Positions 25,401 through 34,942 of a stretch of 64,000 nt of DNA are shown in pieces. Numbering within the stretch: the first letter of the stretch is position 1; every line of letters begins with the position of its first letter. The position numbers were made by a program, and so were the translations under genes. The notes beneath the pieces are model-generated. The model searched no databases. It had not been told where the DNA came from and worked only from the letters and a program-made list of their open reading frames with translations. This stretch comes from Telmatactis stephensoni (lineage: Eukaryota > Cnidaria > Anthozoa > Actiniaria > Isophelliidae), in the NCBI GenBank assembly GCA_029948255.1, contig JALIZF010001843.1, positions 868,001 to 932,000 on the forward strand, written 5' to 3'.

Positions 25401-28143
25401 CACTGGCATTATTTTTAACACTTGTTTTGAATATTGAATAAATGAAAAAATGGAGAGGGTTAGATGGTTCAACTGTTATAAAATTAAATAAATAAATAAT
25501 GTCTTTCATGATTAAATGATAAATGGATGGATGGAAAATGGGATACTTGTAAAGAATGAATGGATTCATTTGATTGCCATTAATAGGTTTTCAAACCTGA
25601 TCTTCAGGGAATGGAGCACCACGCTGGCCATTTATTTTCTTATACAAGTCTCCTAAAATACCAAATTAAAGAAGCTGTCATTAGCCAGGTATTTGGTGTG
25701 TATTGTATAGAAAATCACTGGGTAAAATGTAATCTAACCTCCATCACAGTAATCCATCACAATATATAAATTTCCTGTCTCTGAAAAATACAATAAAAAC
25801 AGTCACTCATTAACTTGTCGCTACTTAATAATTATGGAAGGTAGGTGCCATAGCTGCAATGAGGCGATAGCAATGCTAGCAATTGGCAAGAGGTAACCAT
25901 GGCAACCTAGCCACGGGTTAACCTCAGCACCTGTCACACTGTCTTAGCAGTGGAAAAATTAAAGCAGCAATGCTGAGCAATGACTGACTACGAGGGCAAG
26001 CAGCAATAGCGCCTGAGCAGCGAGCAGCAACCGCTGGCCAGCAATCCGCTCCACGTTAACTTTGCTTACAGATAACCACATTTACACCATACATACATTG
26101 TGACATGTTCACCAAGTAAGCAAAATCAACACATTGTATAAATTGTACATATATATATTTACAATTATGTTACTTATTAAATCTATTTGTAGTGACTATG
26201 CAGTGATTGTCCCTGAATAGCCACATCAAGGGAGTGTCAATTAAAATATCTGCCAATCAATACTTAACTAGCTGTACCTTCAAAAGATTCTTTGTATGAA
26301 ACAATATTTGGATGTTTCAGCTGGGAAAGAACTTTGACCTATGAAAAACATGCAAGAACATTGGAGCAGACTTTCTCAAAGTGGACATGCACCCCTGCTT
26401 CACACAACATTGTCCAAAATATCAACATGTGCAGTGTTCTCAAGATGAGTCCACAGCCAGCATTTTCACTGGGAAATCTTAGAGAGAGTGTCCCCACCCT
26501 TCTCACAGGCACTTGACAGAGGTTCATTAAGATTTTGAACTGGATGGCATACATGGCTTTGACACCAGGGCAAGAAATAGAGATATATTTTGTTACCAAA
26601 TGTTGCAGCTATGTTTGTCCAAGAAAGCTTGGCAAAGTTGTCTCCACAACTGATCAAACTGCCAGGTGGTGCCCAGCCTTTAATGCGGGGCCTTAACCAA
26701 GTGGGGTGCACTGCCCCTGTAGAAGCCAAAGGTCCGCTTATCTATAATTGCACTAGCTTTCACTGAGCAAAACGTCCACCTCTCCCTCTCCCCTCCCACT
26801 TAAAGGCAGCAAAATGTTGGTGAAAGGTAAGCCCCCCTTCCAATTCAGTTGGGGAAAGGTTATGCTACCCCCCCCCCCCACCCCACCCCACCTCACTGAG
26901 CAGTAAAATGTTAGGGAAAGGTAAGGCAATAATAGACAATTAAAGCAAGCATAGACATAGTTCCATTTCTATTTGATGTGCACCCACCCAACAAAACACC
27001 TGGTTATGGCCCTGTAATGAATCCCCTGACTTGATTAACAAGAGGAGGGTTACTTCAAATTTGTGGCTACCTAACTATGTGTTAGGTTAACCTATTGTAT
27101 AGGTATTGAGTTAACCTAACTATGGGTAATCACTAGCACATTTTCAAACAACCGGGCCTTGGAGAAAATTATATTTTGTTATGCACATCATTTGATTTGT
27201 TTTTAATCTTATGAATAAAGAGTATTGTATTGTATTGTATTGTAATTGTATTTGCAACAATAGCCTGCGTCACATCCGGACTAATGTCAGTTAAGACGGA
27301 CTTAACAGACATTAGTCCGGATGTGACGCAGGCTATGCAACAATAACTATATAAAATTGATTCTATTAGTTTTATTGACAATGCAAGAAGAAGACAATAC
27401 TTTAAACAAGAAAGATGAGTTCATCAAATGTTGATTGAGAGCATTGTTTTGAAAATTATGGAAATACTCGATGGATGTGGTAGTCACGTGACTACACGAA
27501 ACAAAATATTTTTCGCTGCCAACTCTCTAGGGATCAATAAATTTATACCAAGATCAGAGCTAAAAATTCAAGGATTTCTTCAAAATTTTAGACAATCTTC
27601 GGGACTGCAGTATAATGAGTCCTGATCCTTCGACGCCAATTTCAAGTTTAGACAGATCGAGCTCAATAATTTATAATTTTTCGTGTATTTGTCGACATGG
27701 CATGCAAATCCACATAAGCTTAAATTATTATCCACTATCACACATATCGAGAGGTACAATATACGCAATAAATGAAATCTTTTTTCTTTTCGAAATAAAA
27801 ACTGCTTGAATATGAACTACACAGAATCCAGTCAGACGAATCGCTAGACCATACAGGAGACCTTATATCGGTAACTTGGAAACCACTGTAATCAAAGAAT
27901 ATCTAATGAGACTTGTCGTTTCCTACCTCTTTCCTCGATTCTTCTCGCTCTTTCGGCTTCATCTGTAGAGGAACATTATATTAGTCTTTTCTCTAAGTAG
28001 TTTATCAAATAAAATGCTGAACGTACCTTGGAAATATTGATTTCTTTGATAACATAGTGTTTCCCGTCATTTTTCTTCTTGACCAAGAGAGCTTTCCCGA
28101 ACGAACCTTCGCCAATTTTCTTCACACGAACGTAACGATCCAT
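10150..28143 (-). CDS. nek1: NEK1-type NIMA-related serine/threonine kinase
   Basis: 39 coding exons, all phase-consistent: 28027-28143, 27927-27962, 26278-26338, 25739-25780, 25597-25652, 25166-25249, 24944-25011, 24776-24862, 24516-24570, 24367-24410, 24203-24283, 23648-23723, 23169-23274, 23018-23084, 22255-22309, 21982-22056, 20643-20768, 19989-20033, 19255-19433, 18858-18969, 18033-18060, 17664-17719, 17304-17414, 17069-17143, 16865-16969, 16722-16768, 16303-16337, 15915-15997, 15007-15139, 14170-14733, 13463-13613, 13133-13217, 12760-13013, 12594-12667, 12202-12285, 11783-11857, 11395-11555, 10611-10746, 10150-10160. Predicted 1279 aa (human 1258). Kinase domain about 4-258: GEGSFG loop, K33, HRD 126-128, DFG 146-148, activation-loop T156/T162, all at the human numbers. 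Then a basic coiled-coil region, a lineage-specific IGQTITVS repeat (814-890), the conserved LRTCSMPDL motif, a long Asp/Glu run, and the C-terminal helical domain ([19 protein letters not shown]...) that in human binds CFAP410. Known roles: ciliogenesis and DNA-damage response. The last exon adds only three full codons. Confidence 0.95.
10915..11052. mobile_element. Small fold-back MITE in last-but-one NEK1 introns
   Basis: Starts TATTGACTGAGT and ends ACTCAGTCAATA, with further inverted matches inside (AAATATTTGG / CCAAATATTT, CAAGGTCAT / ATGACCAAG). About 138 bp, between NEK1 exons 37 and 38. A run of about 18 G follows at 11095-11112. Confidence 0.75.
15575..15732. repeat. (ACTG)n microsatellite
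   Basis: Imperfect tetranucleotide array with occasional ATTG units, flanked on both sides by degenerate GAATGAAT/GATGGATG tracts from about 15420 to 15860, all in the NEK1 intron between exons 28 and 29. Its minus-strand Ser-Gln-Val frames are not coding. Confidence 0.95.
18190..18841. mobile_element. Possible TIR element in NEK1 intron, with 73-bp internal duplication
   Basis: CAAAAACAC...AGTGCTCTCT near 18193-18217 matches the inverse of AGAGAGCACTTATGTTTTTG near 18819-18838. Inside, CGCTGATCGTATGTATCGC is present at 18641 and again at 18714, each followed by TGTTCGTCTAGTGACATCC, a tandem duplication of a 73-bp unit. Ends just before exon 20 (18858-18969). Boundaries are approximate. Confidence 0.5.
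20160..20629. repeat. 28-bp minisatellite with 112-bp higher-order period
   Basis: Units of 28 bp built around GGAATTTGCAATTCC joined by CTCCCATCCTTCT. Single-base variants recur every fourth unit, giving a 112-bp superunit repeated about four times. The core is a near-perfect palindrome (GGAATT-TGC-AATTCC). Lies between NEK1 exons 17 and 18; the array ends 14 bp from the exon 17 donor. All six frames are open across most of the array, producing spurious ORFs. Confidence 0.97.
20831..21972. mobile_element. Non-autonomous DNA transposon with about 30-bp TIRs
   Basis: Begins ATATGAGGCGTGATCACATA then AAAGGGGTCTT; the right end, read inversely, is ATATGAGCGGTGTTCACATA then AAAGGGGTCTT. A second TIR-like AAGGGGTCTTAATAAAG at about 21924 makes a small terminal hairpin. 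The middle holds an inner palindrome (CTTCCGCTG / CAGCGGAAG near 20994-21018) and a long pyrimidine-rich tract (21500-21850). No transposase is recognisable; the reading frames within it are unconvincing. It separates NEK1 exons 16 and 17, ending 10 bp before the exon 16 donor. Confidence 0.7.
22488..22898. mobile_element. 411-bp fold-back with ATAGACCCTTATCA ends
   Basis: Left end ATAGACCCTTATCACG, right end inverse ATAGACCCTTATCATG; arms of about 190 bp pair imperfectly through TATTGGAAAAACGAATTC / GAATTCCTTTTTCCGATA and TTTGTAAAGAAATGTATG / CATACATTTCTTTATAAA. In the NEK1 intron between exons 14 and 15. No coding capacity. Confidence 0.8.
23939..24097. mobile_element. hAT-like MITE, CAGGGGCGGAT ends, copy 2
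   Basis: Starts CAGGGGCGGATTTACGGGAG and ends CCTGGATCCATCCCTG. Internally close to copy 3 in ABCC5 (shared CTCCTCCTGA, TTTCTCAATA and a TCCTGGAT terminus). Located in NEK1 between exons 11 and 12, both kinase-domain exons. Confidence 0.7.
27261..27335. mobile_element. 75-bp palindromic MITE, TAG ends, 8-bp target duplication
   Basis: Near-perfect hairpin: TAGCCTGCGTCACATCCGGA ... its inverse ends ...GGCTA, with a loop of about 20 bp. Flanked by TGCAACAA on both sides (27253-27260 and 27336-27343), which reads as a target-site duplication; a shared T makes 9 bp possible. In NEK1 intron 2. Confidence 0.85.
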
Positions 28144-28478
28144 GTCCACAAGGAATAAAGACTATAAACTAGTTAAGGTGGCCTGTTCTAACTCTTCATA
28201 AATGCATTGTTTAAAGAATAACTGTAGAAATTTAGATATTTTGCATTGTGAAAGTGGAAGTTACTTTTTTTACGAAAATGGCGCCGAATTATTTTCGAGG
28301 TTGCAGTACGAATGATCAGCGGAGTGCCTCAAAAATGTATGCACTTTGTTGTTCACGCAAAATGCGCAAAAAGGCAAAATTCCAAAAACTTGCAAAATCA
28401 CAACATTTCATTAAGATCAAACGAATTTATTTTACATTACAAAGATTAATTTACAAATAAGACATTATATGAGTAATT

Positions 28479-28958
28479 TTATTCATCCGAATCGGAATCA
28501 CTGTAAATTTGTGGTTGTGGGATGGGAGTGGCGGGAGGATTATTGTAAATCGGTAAGTATCCATTCTTTCCTCGATACTCCTCTAACAAATAAAACGCAA
28601 CTTCGTGTGGATTATTGCAAGTCATCCATCTAACAGTAATGTTTTGCCACTGGTTTTTCCCAGGTCCGCTGAGATACGCGCCAATCGTCAAGCCGTCGTT
28701 GCCGCTGAAGTGTGCATTCAAGCAATCTCGTATGTTACTGAAGTACGGATTCCCACCGATGTAGATAACTTTATTGCAATTGCGTATCTCATAGACGCCA
28801 GACATACGCACTGCTTCTTCGACGTTAAAGCTTTTTAAAGCGCTGTAGACTGGCTGGGAGTCCATTTTGCCTCGATACATCGTCATCTTTCTGACATGGT
28901 CTTCTTCCATCTCGATTTCTGACGGAGGAGTACTGGAAGCTATAACGTTTTTGGCCAT
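28479..28958 (-). CDS. Small GIY-YIG-domain protein, paralogue A (catalytic residues kept)
   Basis: 159 aa in one coding exon. A GIY-YIG core is readable: GVY (54-56), VIYIGG with Y66-I67-G68, R77 eleven residues after Y66, and a Glu pair E126/E127 followed by LPIYN (135-139), matching the Tyr, Tyr, Arg, Glu and P-x-x-N positions of GIY-YIG nucleases such as UvrC N-domain. No other domain follows; the tail is acidic (SDSDSDE). A TTTCTAG acceptor at 28971-28977 and CATAAG/GTGAGTT donor at 29334 suggest a non-coding first exon. The stop codon overlaps an AATAAA. The stop lies 335 bp upstream of the NEK1 start, same strand. The biological role is unknown; I infer a DNA-nuclease fold only. Paralogue B is at 34475-34942. 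Confidence 0.8.
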   Translation of the reverse strand: MAKNVIASSTPPSEIEMEEDHVRKMTMYRGKMDSQPVYSALKSFNVEEAVRMSGVYEIRNCNKVIYIGGNPYFSNIRDCLNAHFSGNDGLTIGAYLSGPGKNQWQNITVRWMTCNNPHEVAFYLLEEYRGKNGYLPIYNNPPATPIPQPQIYSDSDSDE

Positions 28959-28970
28959 GTGGTTTCACTT

Positions 28971-29774
28971 CTAGAAATAAAAGGCAATCAATTAACTATT
29001 GAGAACTTGAGTAAAGGGTGTTGTTCAAGCCGTACATACAAATGCGTTAAAATTCATTTTCTGGAGTTTTACGAGCTCTCAAACGATATTACAATAAGGA
29101 AAAAGCGGAAACAATTTATGCTCTCTTTCCGGAAAGCGGGAAGCGGAAAGCGATTATTTCTTGGAAAAAAGAAGGGCTAAATGTCATTGGAAAAATAACA
29201 AATGTTCAAGCCGGCTTGGTGCCGTATGGTAAGCTTAACTGGGATAAATGAAATGCGGCGAAATCAGTGTTAGTCATTATTTTGTTACCTAATCGAAATT
29301 TCCCAAAAGTCCTCTGATCACAACCTAACTCACCTTATGGAGTAGATTAAACGACAAAGGTTGCGGTGCTGCAGCACGCAAAGATTCGAGCAAAAATGAG
29401 TGTATTAGAATGTGAGGCTCATGCGTCGACAAAAGACTCGAATGACGCTATGCGCGCGTGCGCGCGTCACAGCAAACTCCATAAAATGCTTTGCCTGTAT
29501 TTATAACTAAAGTCACTAGAGCCAATCGAATGTAAAACTGGTTCATAGTGGATGACCTTTTCGGTAAAAATTAAAATTGCTTAACAAATATAAAAGATAA
29601 AGCTAATTTTAGTTTTATCACATCTATTTCCAGTGCGCGCGCACACAGCTCGTGCACAACCTACGTAACAAATGACACAATCGTCACCGCTCACCGTTTT
29701 GATTTTCGAAGCAAACACTCGAGCGAGCCCTCTAACGGCAAACCTGAATTCAATGTCTTCAAGTAGAATTCAGG
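28971..29774. promoter_or_regulatory. Divergent upstream region of GIY-YIG paralogue A and the 742-aa gene
   Basis: About 0.8 kb between two divergent coding starts. Holds the presumed non-coding first exon and intron of paralogue A (intron about 28971-29333). CG-rich alternating tracts (GCGCGCGTGCGCGCG near 29453-29467 and GTGCGCGCGCAC near 29633-29644) mark likely promoter DNA. No TATA box can be assigned with confidence. Confidence 0.45.
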
Positions 29775-32003
29775 ATGTCTGAACAAAAAGAGCCTCCTGA
29801 CAAACCACCGCCTGAGGAAAATCCATTTTTCCCTCAATGGACGACCTTTGAATGGGAAAACATAACGGACGACATGAGAAAAGCCATCGAGAAAACCACA
29901 ACGACGCCGAGGAAGGATTGTCTCAAGAAGGTAAATCCAGTGAGTTTGGAATCACTGGGTTCCGAAAGCAACGCTTGCAACGGAGATGGTCCTCAATTGC
30001 GGGAAATTCCCAAAGAACGATTTTTTGATCCATCAGAAATCATCCAAGAAATTACAACACCTGCTGATCATCCCAGCCAGCTTGTAGACGCCCTGAAAGT
30101 AGGATTGGCAGACATATTAGCCAGCTCTGGAACACAAGATCGCGGCGATGGCAGTGACGATGAATTTTCGAAGTCTTTGGATGTGAGTTACGACGAAAAC
30201 TCAAAAACTGACCTTTTTGCTGTGGGCAATGCACAACAAGTTAATCGTGTGGTTGGAAGCTCTGAAAGTGATGAAGATGTACTGACAGACATTTCAACAA
30301 CTGAATCAAGAGAAAGTGTATACGTTGAGTCATCGACAGCGGACATCATCACTTCTGTAACTCAAGACAAGGTTGAGAGCTGTGAAGAACTCAACAAGAA
30401 GCCAGAAAAAGAAGCAGTTCAGCCATCTAGCGAATCAGAAACTATCGAAGAGCGTCCCGCTTGTGACAACAATCTTGAGCAGCTAACAAACGATACGGCG
30501 GATGCCCAAGTCAAAACAGAAGTATTATCAATTGCTGATGCAGATTCTTCCACCAATTCCGACGGAGATTTTGTTGTCGTAAAAAGTGAAACTTCAGAGA
30601 AAGAAATAGCAGAGTTAGAAGAATCAACTGATGTGACAGAACACGAGAAAGATATCGTGGAGAAGGAATTAAGTGACACACCCAAACCATCTAATCCTAT
30701 AGAAGTTATAGATGATGCCGCTACAGTGTCTGAGCAGCAACAAGACAGAAATGTTGAACCTGTTGAGGTGGTGCAAGATTGCTCTGCACATGAAAACGAC
30801 AATGATGACAGCTGGAAAAAGGACATCACAGTAGAAGACATTTTATGTGCAGAGAACGACGAGAACACAGACCTCAAACATGTTGAAAAGAACTCTGAAG
30901 TCGACGTTAAAACCACAGCTACAGATGTAAATTCAAGTCCCGAGCCACCCAAAACACCTTCACCTTGTGAAGAATCTCCTGAGTCCTCCAAAAGATCATA
31001 TGCAGATGTCCTGAAAGAAGGGCTCAAGCCAGACGCCATAACTCTCGTTAAACCTCTGACGTTCTCTTCATGTCGCCAAAAGTCACCCTCAAAAACAACT
31101 AAAGAATTAAAACGCAAATCTCCCAAGAAAGTTACCAAGAAAGACAAAAGGACAAAACGATCTGAATATTATACAAGGAATGAAAGCTTTGTTGAATCGC
31201 CTCATGGTTCATCTAAAGGCAAAACAGGGTGGACCACGCCTCGTTTCTCATCACCGAAAGGAAATGCAAGAATGGACAGTCAAAGAGACAGTGGCAAGTC
31301 CAAATCACCTGTCAGAAAGTCTCCAGGGAGGAAGATCAGTAAAAGATTGAACTTTGAGTACTGCGACGACTGGGATAACGATGTTATTCACAGTGAATCC
31401 AGTATAAGTGATGATGCTACTGCAGAAGACATTCTTCGTGAGAAAATCAAAGCAGAACAGATTGCAAAAGTTCTTCAAGAAGCCAAACTAACTCTTGCTA
31501 AGCTGACGACCGAGAGTCTTGGATCCTACGAGAAAGTGTCCTGTTTAAAGCAAGTGCCTTCAGCAAATAATAACACGTTTGAAGTTCTGCAGTCACAAGA
31601 AATCAACAAGTCAAAACACATGAAAGAACTTGCGAATCATCTCCATGAACTGACACAGATGGGGCTAGGAAATGCTAAGGAGTTCTCAGAAATCAAGGAC
31701 ATCTTAATCTCGCTACACTATCTACAGACAAAAGACAAGTACTTCATTGATAAGAATAAAGAAAAATCCACAGAAAAGAACACCCAAGCCACCAAGAAAA
31801 ACAAAGACAGCGGTTTACAGTTTTTCCTTGTGATGTTACTGATTCTTGTTTTTCTGATGTTCATCTTCAAGAAGCATTGGTTTCCCCTCATTTGTCTTGG
31901 ATCAGCAACTGTTTATTTTGTCTCCAACCAATTTACCAAGCACTCTGAAAATACTGATGTTAAAAACAACAAGGAAAAACAAAGTCAAGCTTATATTAAA
32001 TGA
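29775..32003 (+). CDS. Uncharacterised acidic single-exon protein with C-terminal hydrophobic hairpin
   Basis: 742 aa, unbroken; not recognised. Residues 1-400 are acidic and Ser/Thr-rich with little predicted order. Residues about 420-530 are basic with several SP-K/R sites and a KRLNF stretch (523-527). Residues about 555-660 look helical. The C-terminus has two hydrophobic runs, about 681-698 and 703-720, split by KKHW, then a 22-residue polar tail: a membrane hairpin or tail-anchor type arrangement. There is no signal peptide, so the long N-terminal part should face cytosol or nucleoplasm. Short linear motifs worth noting are FEWENI (25-30) and DFVVV (265-269), both fitting the LC3-interacting [WF]xx[ILV] pattern in acidic context. 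The start has in-frame context and no better upstream ATG. Possible roles (ER or nuclear-envelope membrane protein, autophagy receptor) are inference. Neighbours on both sides are GIY-YIG paralogues. Confidence 0.85.
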   Translation: MSEQKEPPDKPPPEENPFFPQWTTFEWENITDDMRKAIEKTTTTPRKDCLKKVNPVSLESLGSESNACNGDGPQLREIPKERFFDPSEIIQEITTPADHPSQLVDALKVGLADILASSGTQDRGDGSDDEFSKSLDVSYDENSKTDLFAVGNAQQVNRVVGSSESDEDVLTDISTTESRESVYVESSTADIITSVTQDKVESCEELNKKPEKEAVQPSSESETIEERPACDNNLEQLTNDTADAQVKTEVLSIADADSSTNSDGDFVVVKSETSEKEIAELEESTDVTEHEKDIVEKELSDTPKPSNPIEVIDDAATVSEQQQDRNVEPVEVVQDCSAHENDNDDSWKKDITVEDILCAENDENTDLKHVEKNSEVDVKTTATDVNSSPEPPKTPSPCEESPESSKRSYADVLKEGLKPDAITLVKPLTFSSCRQKSPSKTTKELKRKSPKKVTKKDKRTKRSEYYTRNESFVESPHGSSKGKTGWTTPRFSSPKGNARMDSQRDSGKSKSPVRKSPGRKISKRLNFEYCDDWDNDVIHSESSISDDATAEDILREKIKAEQIAKVLQEAKLTLAKLTTESLGSYEKVSCLKQVPSANNNTFEVLQSQEINKSKHMKELANHLHELTQMGLGNAKEFSEIKDILISLHYLQTKDKYFIDKNKEKSTEKNTQATKKNKDSGLQFFLVMLLILVFLMFIFKKHWFPLICLGSATVYFVSNQFTKHSENTDVKNNKEKQSQAYIK

Positions 32004-32680
32004 CAATTTGAAAAACACTTGGAACATGTAAAAATGCATTACTCAGCAATTTTGTTTCTACTGGACCTACTGATCATCTTCTTAGTTGTACCAAAAGAAA
32101 GTCTGCCAGATATTGTAACACTCTATTTATTTAGTTTAAGCTTAATAAGTAAAATAAAAATTATTTCAAAAGTACCTTGCTGATTGATATCAAGAATAAA
32201 AAGTGCGACAAGGAATACCACTCAGTTGATCCGAAGAATTGAAGAATCGAGTAGGTTTTCTGCGCTAAAAACAATTCAACCTATTCAATCTAATAGGTCT
32301 GGTGGAATTCGAGACGTTTTAGGGTCGGGATCGGGATGCGAGCGCAAAATATAGTAGGATTTGAGTGCGGAATTTCAATTAGGATTAGCAACAGAATTTG
32401 GTGTTTTTAAGGGAATGGGTTGCGGAAATTACGGAGGGAATTCGAAGGATTAGATATACGGAATAAAGTGCCGTATTTGCCGGAACTGTCCTTAATTGTG
32501 TGAGTGACTATAATTTCAGCAGCTTTCATTGTACAGTACATTATCGATCAAGCAAAGGAAAAATGAAAAACTTGATCGTTAACCTATATCTAGTATGACA
32601 AGACACATGATTCTTTCGAGCTCATATGACGCTCTTTGGCTAACTTCATTTAATTGTTTCAAGAATAATTCTAGAATAAC

Positions 32681-32930
32681 AGACCATGACTAAGATAGTA
32701 CAGAAGACTTTCAAAAATGGCCGACTAGTGCATGAGAACGAGGCCAGAAAGGGCCTAGTAGTATCACGGACGATATAATCCTCTTCCTTTGGTTTTGAAA
32801 TAACTATTTTCTGTGCATTTTACAGGATATTCTTAGACTCATTTGATGTCATGATGATTTTAGAGGCCTTTCTGGCCTCGTTCTCGTGAACAATGAGCCC
32901 GCCATTTTTGAAAGTCGTCTATTATGGTCT
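32681..32930. mobile_element. 250-bp fold-back element
   Basis: Left arm contains ACTTTCAAAAATGGC and GAGAACGAGGCCAGAAAGG; right arm contains the inverses CCTTTCTGGCCTCGTTCTC and GCCATTTTTGAAAGT, ending ATGGTCT opposite the initial AGACCAT. No coding capacity. Confidence 0.8.
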
Positions 32931-33542
32931 CTTGATTGTTTACAATAAATCGAAACTCCGAGACGCGGCTTTTTTTGTTGAGAAATGAGAATGAGATTGT
33001 AAAATTTGATTGAATTTATCTGAGACCTTGATCTATGGGTTGCTTTTGATTCACTTGAATAAAACTTTTGAATTAAAATATTTCTAAATCATAGTAAAGA
33101 TACATTTTGACAAAGAATGCTGTCTACGCCAAGTAAACCATTATATTATGGGCTTAACAAACTACTAATAATCTTAAATCTAAAGTTAAAACCATTAAAA
33201 GTACTTAACTTTATTGATGCTTCAAGCCTTCAACTGATTATGCTTTAGAACAATCCTTGAAATAGGAAATGTACTGATTTCTGCCGATTCATGACGGACA
33301 TGGCGAAAAACTTCACTGCGCATGGTCCAGCCAACTGAAAACTCCTTAGTGTTGCAAATTGTGCACTAAAATGTCCAAGAAATGTATTCTTTTGTTTACT
33401 TTTTTTATTTATAAAATCATTCTTTAGATATGACTAGACTTTCATTGGTTGATATATGTCCCCAAGGACCTGGTACAACCATATTAGGATCATAATGAAA
33501 CTTCGCCGAATAGACTACCCCAATTAGACATTAATATTATTA

Positions 33543-33855
33543 AGTGTCTAGGTAGCGCAGCGGTCTAAGGTGATATCTAAAGGTATGGATTAGGGTCCGG
33601 ATATCGTCTCCCTCCCTGGCCTTCGGGCTAAGTCAACTGTAATATGTAGCACCGGGATAGCGTGGATGAGGCCGAAATCTTCATCCGTAACGTAAGTCGA
33701 TTCGATGTCTCAGCTTCTATGAATGTCTCGGGAGAATCGTCCCAAAATTTAATTTTCATTTTTTCTTAATTTTCGATTTATTATTTTTTTTTTTTCACTT
33801 TTTGTCCGGGGGGTGCTTCTACAGGTGTCACAGGTTCGAGTCCTGCCGAGGTCGG
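33543..33855 (+). repeat. tRNA-like A-box and B-box separated by about 265 bp (SINE or interrupted tRNA relic)
   Basis: GGTAGCGCAGCGGTCTAAG (33551-33569) is a textbook pol III A-box region, as in tRNA-Leu. CAGGTTCGAGTCCTGCC with B-box GGTTCGAGTCC lies at 33833-33843. In a tRNA the two boxes are 30-60 bp apart; here about 265 bp of unrelated, partly T-rich DNA intervenes. A tRNA-derived repeat interrupted by insertion is the best guess; an active tRNA is unlikely. Confidence 0.5.
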
Positions 33856-34474
33856 AATTCTTTTTCTTTTTTCTTTCTTTCTTTCGTTTTTCTTCGTTTT
33901 GATTTTCTTTTTCTTTCTTTTCCTTTTCTTTTCAACACTTTTTTCATATATTTTTTCACTTTAATCTATATGTGATAAAAATATTTTAAAAAATAAACTA
34001 AAAATTCCACAGGTAGCCCAAGCTAATATAAATTAATACAATGTATGCAGAACATGAATTTTACTCAATAAAAATATCAAAATGACAAATACAATCTTAA
34101 AACTTTGTCTGAATGCACACTTCCTCTTTCAATTTTTCATTCCGATATTTTTATTGAGTAAAATTTATGTTCTTCATACGTTATCTTATAAAGTATATTC
34201 GCTTAGACCATGCGCGCGCGCCACGAGATGTGAACTGTCTGCGCGCGCCGCTTGTTAGACTCGCCAGTGTAACACGCGCAGTAGTTGTCGTGTTCATCAA
34301 ACGGACCATTCTAACCACTCAGTAGCTTATTTCCTGGATATTGGATCTCCAAAGGTAAGGAAAACGTTTTAAACTTCTGAGTTCCCACTGCAATATGCGT
34401 TTCGCACTTGTTTCACTTACTCTCTAAAATCATTGTACTTCTAATTCCACTCTAATTTTCTTTGAAAAACAGAA

Positions 34475-34942
34475 ATGTCGAGCAAGCTGGTAGCTTACGA
34501 GCACTTCATGACAGAAGACACATTCAATAGCACCCAAGCTTTCAGAGAGAAAATGAACAAGCAGCCACTCTACAGCGCGCTTCGTAGCTTTTTAGTAGCT
34601 GGGAAATCCACGACGAGGCATCCAGGAGTCTACGAGATTCGTGAAGGCTCTCAGATCATCTACATCGGTGGACATGATTTCCCCACTAACATATGTGATT
34701 GTTTGACTGCGCATTTCAGTGGTAATGACGGGTTATCGATTGGAGCATATTTGAGTGGACCAGCAAGAAATAAATGGAAAGATTTCTACGTGCGATGGTT
34801 ACCTCATAGTAAACCTCGTGAAGGAGCGATGTTCTTGTTACAAGACTATCAGTTAAAGCATGGAAGCTTACCACGATTCAACCTACCCCCAGCTCACGAA
34901 TTTATCCGCCAAGACTCTGGGAGTAGCGAATGTAGTATTTGA
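34475..34942 (+). CDS. Small GIY-YIG-domain protein, paralogue B (catalytic Arg and Glu replaced)
   Basis: 155 aa, single coding exon, clearly related to paralogue A over the whole length (shared QPxYSALxSF, GVYEIR, YIGG, AHFSGNDGL, IGAYLSGP, VRW, LP). GVY (51-53) and YIGG (63-66) are kept, but the Arg position is C74 (NICDCL against NIRDCL) and the Glu pair is Q123/D124. If these are the metal-site Glu and catalytic Arg of the family, B should be nuclease-dead or altered. A CAAAG/GTAAGG donor at 34355 and AAAAACAG acceptor ending at 34472 indicate a non-coding first exon, the same layout as A. Poly(A) signals AATAAA follow at about 34986. The tail is short and acidic/Ser-rich. Function unknown. 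Confidence 0.8.
   Translation: MSSKLVAYEHFMTEDTFNSTQAFREKMNKQPLYSALRSFLVAGKSTTRHPGVYEIREGSQIIYIGGHDFPTNICDCLTAHFSGNDGLSIGAYLSGPARNKWKDFYVRWLPHSKPREGAMFLLQDYQLKHGSLPRFNLPPAHEFIRQDSGSSECSI

Larger units (their letters stand above)
32004..34474. other. Intergenic: 3' UTR, fold-back and tRNA-like fragments
   Basis: AATAAA-type signals occur near 32152 and 32203 for the upstream gene. A fold-back covers 32681-32930. Split tRNA-like promoter boxes lie at 33543-33855. Around 34055-34195 two copies of a TTTTACTCAATAAAAATATC-like tract lie in inverse orientation. No other gene found. Confidence 0.6.

Noticed and set aside
30419..31147. 242-aa antisense ORF
   Set aside because: Lies wholly opposite the long acidic ORF; Ser-rich composition is the expected antisense of that sequence and no start context or homology supports it.
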